Assembly (NCBI GenBank): GCA_033065855.1
Contig: JAVXUO010001805.1
Coordinates: 264,954 to 328,953, forward strand
Origin: Escallonia rubra
Taxonomy: Eukaryota; Streptophyta; Magnoliopsida; Escalloniales; Escalloniaceae
Direction of reading: 5' to 3'
Length of the DNA: 64,000 bases
Both the position numbers and the translations under genes were made by a program. The notes beneath the pieces are model-generated. The model was not told where the DNA came from, ran no database searches, and saw only the letters and a program-made list of their open reading frames with translations. Within the stretch, counting starts at the first letter, position 1, and each line of letters starts with the position of its first letter. Below, piece by piece: positions 60,565-64,000 of the stretch.

Positions 60565-62995
60565 GAAACAATGTGGGGATTATAAAGGCTAGTCAAGACA
60601 ACTAGAACAATAACCCTCAAAGCACAACATATCAATGAAGAACTCAGCGTACTCAAAAAGTTGTAAAGGGGATTAGATTTGACCAAATCGAGTTGTCCAC
60701 AATATCTTATATAGGCCAGGTGATGCCCCAATGCTTTTAATATCCTTGTAATGTATAATCTTCATTCCCCAACCCCACACCGACCACAAAATCATGCAGA
60801 TGAAGGGCCGATGAAGGTGGCGACAAAGGTAGACACTACATGCAACACTTCAACAATTTGATAATGATGGCTCAAATGTCATCTATATTAGACTTATTAG
60901 TCCAAACATGAAATCTATGTTCAATACGACGATTTTTCAGAACCAATTGAACTTGAAGGATGAAAGCAAGCATTCGAGTACTTGAAAAGATTGATTATTC
61001 ATAGGATTGATGAAAGAGAGATCATGCATGAGTTAGACAACCTCGTGGCATTGCTCCGAGTCAACTGGAAGGTGCAAAAAAGGAAGCCCAGCTCATGTTA
61101 TAAAACAAAACTATCATCAGAAGGATTGCGATCTCACCAGCTCATGTAAATGGATGAGTTCCGGCTGTCATGAATTCCACGCTAGTCCGTCCCAAGACTT
61201 CATGACAGTCTGCATAACAACTCGTCGCGAATTTGTAAAAGATGACTGAAGTAACCACAGGCATCGCGTGACGAAGAGCATATGCCATGTCATGACGAGT
61301 CCAACCTTAACCTGTTCCAATCTATTTCAAAATAATAAATTGCATTAATATTAGAATTACACTAATCGTAATTGACAAAAGAAAAAAAAAAGATTGCATA
61401 TTACTTCTTCAGGCAGTTGAACATAACAATTTCTCATGAACGTGATGGGACATTCGGGCCTTTTGTAAACTTTTGGTCATTTTTGTTGTAAAACAAAATG
61501 TCATGCAACTGAGGATCATCATATTGGTTGAAAAACAACCACCAATCCTTCATCTAGGGAAACTTGCTAATCAAATCCCATTTTTTAAGATAACTCGTAA
61601 TGGCGAAGCCGAAATCCCAAACTTTATGGAAGAGTTGGTAGTCATCCGCGTAGTAAAAAAATAAAGTGTTGGTGAAGACAAAGTAGGAATAATGCCTTCC
61701 AAACACACAAAAAAGATAGAGGATAAGTATCAAACAGTATGATATAAAAACCATAAAAAGAAGAAACTTTGGTCCTTCTGTTTTAAGTGCAATTTTGCGG
61801 AGATCATAGAAAAGTTGAAGGGCCAAAGGAGTAGGAACATTGTCTTTTAGCGGGTGAGTATGCACGGTCAACTTCACGAGCTACCTTAGACATCTAACAT
61901 TCTCTTTTAAATATTGTTCAGAGCCTAAACCAAAGACAACAAAGGAATACAAACCCAAAGGAATAGATGCAAAAGTTATCTTCCAAGAAAACAATAAGCA
62001 AGAAAAAATGGTATTAATCTTCCACCCCAGTGAAATCAAACATGATAGCTTGGTGATTATCATCTACACGGAACCTGTTTAAGAGATTGCCTTGGGGTCG
62101 GCGCTGATGGTATCCAGATTTCCAACCTTCACAAATTCTGCTAAAGCCAAAAATACATAATCGATTGCAAACAACCCATCACAAGTGAAGATTTCAAAAA
62201 TACTGTTGACGATATTCGCAATTTTTCATAGGTTTCCCTTTGGGATTGGGTTAACAACACACAAAAAATTCAAAAAAATATGTTAGTAATATCGGGGGTC
62301 GACCCAGATCAAAACATGCTAAAGTCCAAACGCAGGTTCAGAAATAAAAATAAGCACAAGTTTTTCTTAGGTTTCCCTTATTGTGATTGGGTTAACAACA
62401 CACAAAAATTCAAAGAATTATATTATGTTAGTAATTTTGGGGGTCGACCCAGATCACACATTCCACTGATACTTATCAGAAGGTCCAAAGTCCAAACACA
62501 GCTGTAGAAACAAAAACAAAAAAATAAGCGCATGTAGTACTGTGGATGAAGTCTGGGACAAGTTTTCAAGGACTCGCGAATAAACCTGCACAGCGAAAAA
62601 ACACCGGTGACTCACCAAAAGTATTTTCGGCGGAGAAACTCGGATGCTTAAGTCAGCAAATGTGTTTGAGAGAATCGGAATAAACTATCAATCAAAGACT
62701 TATATTTCTCTCTTTCCTCTTTTTCTTTGTATAGAGTCTCAATTAGTGAGTAGTTATTCCTCCTTCATAGGGGGTTACCCTACTAAGTGGGGAGTTACTC
62801 CTGATTAGTGGCCTAGTTAATTTGATTTAGTGGGTTGTTACTAGCCATCATGGAGAAGTGGATTAATGGGTAATACTGCTTCTCCACTTTCTCATAGTTA
62901 AAGAGGCGGTTATGGTTTTCCAGATGATGACATGTGTCATCATCTTGGCTTTGCTATTTTTCCCCATATCAAACCTATTTTTTAGTTGGGTGAGT
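60565..62995. repeat. Higher-order array unit 2 (about 2.4 kb)
   Basis: Offset by 2,871 bp from unit 1 at the GGGATTATAAAGGCTAGTCA landmark and very similar throughout. It keeps about 70 bp near 61225-61290 (GATGACTGAAGTAACCACAG...) that is missing from unit 1. Near its end it has lost a block of about 80 bp that unit 1 keeps (CCCATATCATTTGCCCCCCA...). Confidence 0.88.
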
Positions 62996-63590
62996 ACTCG
63001 GTTATACTAGTAGAGGCCTTAATGGGCTCATCTACTCGGCAGGGAGAGTAGAGGCCATCATGGACTCGTCTACTCGGCTGGAAGAGTAGAAGAGTTATGG
63101 ATTCATCTACTCGGTTGAGAGAGTAAAGGATTGATGGATTCGTCTACTCGGCTGGGAGAGTAGAGCACTTATGCACTCGTCTACTCGGCTGGGAGAGTAT
63201 AGGCCATTATGGACTCGTCTACTCGGCTGGGAGAGTAGAGTAGTTATGGACTCGTCTTCTCGGCTAGGAGTGTAGAGGAGTTATGGACTCATCTACGGGG
63301 CTGGGAGAGTAGAGCCCTTATGGACTCGTCTACTCGGCTGGGAGACTAAAGGACTTATGGACTCGTCTGGGAGAGTAGATGACTTATGGACTCCTCTACT
63401 CGGATGGGAGAATAAAGGAGTTATAGACTCGTCTACTGGCTGGGAGAATATATGCCTTCATGGACTCATCTACTCGGCTTGGAGAGTAGAGTTATGAACT
63501 TGTCTACTCGGCCGGGAGAGTAAAGGCCTTCTTGGACTATTATACTCGGCTGGGAGAGTAGAGGCCTTCATCGGTCGTCTACTCGGCAAG
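62996..63590. repeat. Hairpin minisatellite block 3
   Basis: About 16 units of the CTACTCGGCTGGGAGAGTAG repeat. Its right half is collinear with block 2 (same order of variant units). Its left half contains extra units, which explains the 3,033-bp spacing to the next unit. Confidence 0.92.
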
Positions 63591-63599
63591 GAAAATAGA

Positions 63600-64000
63600 A
63601 ACATCGTTGGGATTATAAAGGCTAGTCAAGACAACTAGAACAATAACCCTCAAAGCACAACATATCAATGAAGAACTCAGCGTACTCAAAAAGTTGTAAA
63701 GGGGATTAGATTTGACCAAATCGAGTTGTCCACAATATCTTATATAGGCCAGGTGATGCCCCAATGCTTTTAATATCCTTGTAATGTATAATCTTCATTC
63801 CCCAACCCCACACCGACCACAAAATCATGCAGATGAAGGGCCGATGAAGGTGGCGACAAAGGTAGACACTACATGCAACACTTCAACAATTTGATAACGA
63901 TGGCTCAAATGGCATCTATATTAGACTTATTAGTCCAAACATGAAATCTATATTCAATACGACGATTTTTCAGAACCAATTGAACTTGAAGGATGAAAGC
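63600..64000. repeat. Higher-order array unit 3 (cut by window end)
   Basis: Start of a third copy, 3,033 bp after unit 2, nearly identical to 60567-60967. The array continues beyond the window. Confidence 0.9.

Overview
This is nuclear DNA of a flowering plant. It holds intron-containing G-type lectin S-receptor-like kinase (SRLK) genes, a plant MATE transporter fragment, MULE, hAT, copia and LINE relics, and abundant foldback and tandem repeats. I cannot name the species. No rRNA, tRNA or organellar segment was recognised.

Layout. (1) 1-6.9 kb: an SRLK locus on the minus strand. A full set of kinase exons (38-2542) is preceded by two tandem copies of the ectodomain exon. The proximal copy (3038-4329) is broken by two stops and two frameshifts, while the distal copy (5574-6858) is intact. 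Joining the distal exon to the kinase exons gives an in-frame 837-aa receptor. (2) 7.0-9.4 kb: two adjacent Mutator-type elements. One is a Pack-MULE with an exact 9-bp target duplication that carries an intronless MATE fragment; the other carries GC-rich cargo. (3) 10.4-20.4 kb: a complete seven-exon SRLK gene (816 aa, 10469-14167), then a recent 1,176-bp duplication that left an orphan kinase 3' end (15110-15790). Next is a third full-length SRLK copy (16286-20389) spoiled by one stop at codon 43, with a LINE relic in its second intron.

(4) 20.4-27 kb: gene-poor DNA with small foldback elements, direct repeats and a hAT transposase relic. (5) 27.1-34.9 kb: a TIR element with doubled termini, then a 6.56-kb MULE with arms of about 2 kb, subterminal 312-bp tandem repeats and a frameshifted FAR1/MULE transposase. 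(6) 35.5-39.55 kb: a palindromic element of about 4 kb. (7) 43.06-47.29 kb: a non-autonomous LTR retrotransposon with a 5-bp target duplication and a seven-copy 79-bp array. (8) 52.99-56.97 kb: a decayed Ty1/copia element whose 5' part is cut off by a minisatellite. (9) 56.97-64 kb: a higher-order array in which a roughly 37-bp hairpin minisatellite alternates with a unit of about 2.4 kb, part of which matches the arms of the palindromic element.

Biology. The SRLKs are predicted plasma-membrane receptors with a bulb-lectin, S-locus-glycoprotein, EGF-like and PAN ectodomain and a cytoplasmic Ser/Thr kinase. Their clustering on one strand, partial duplications and scattered nonsense mutations fit birth-and-death evolution. 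The rest is mainly transposon-derived. Exon borders were assigned by eye from GT/AG sites and reading phase; the exon sums of all three gene models are divisible by three.
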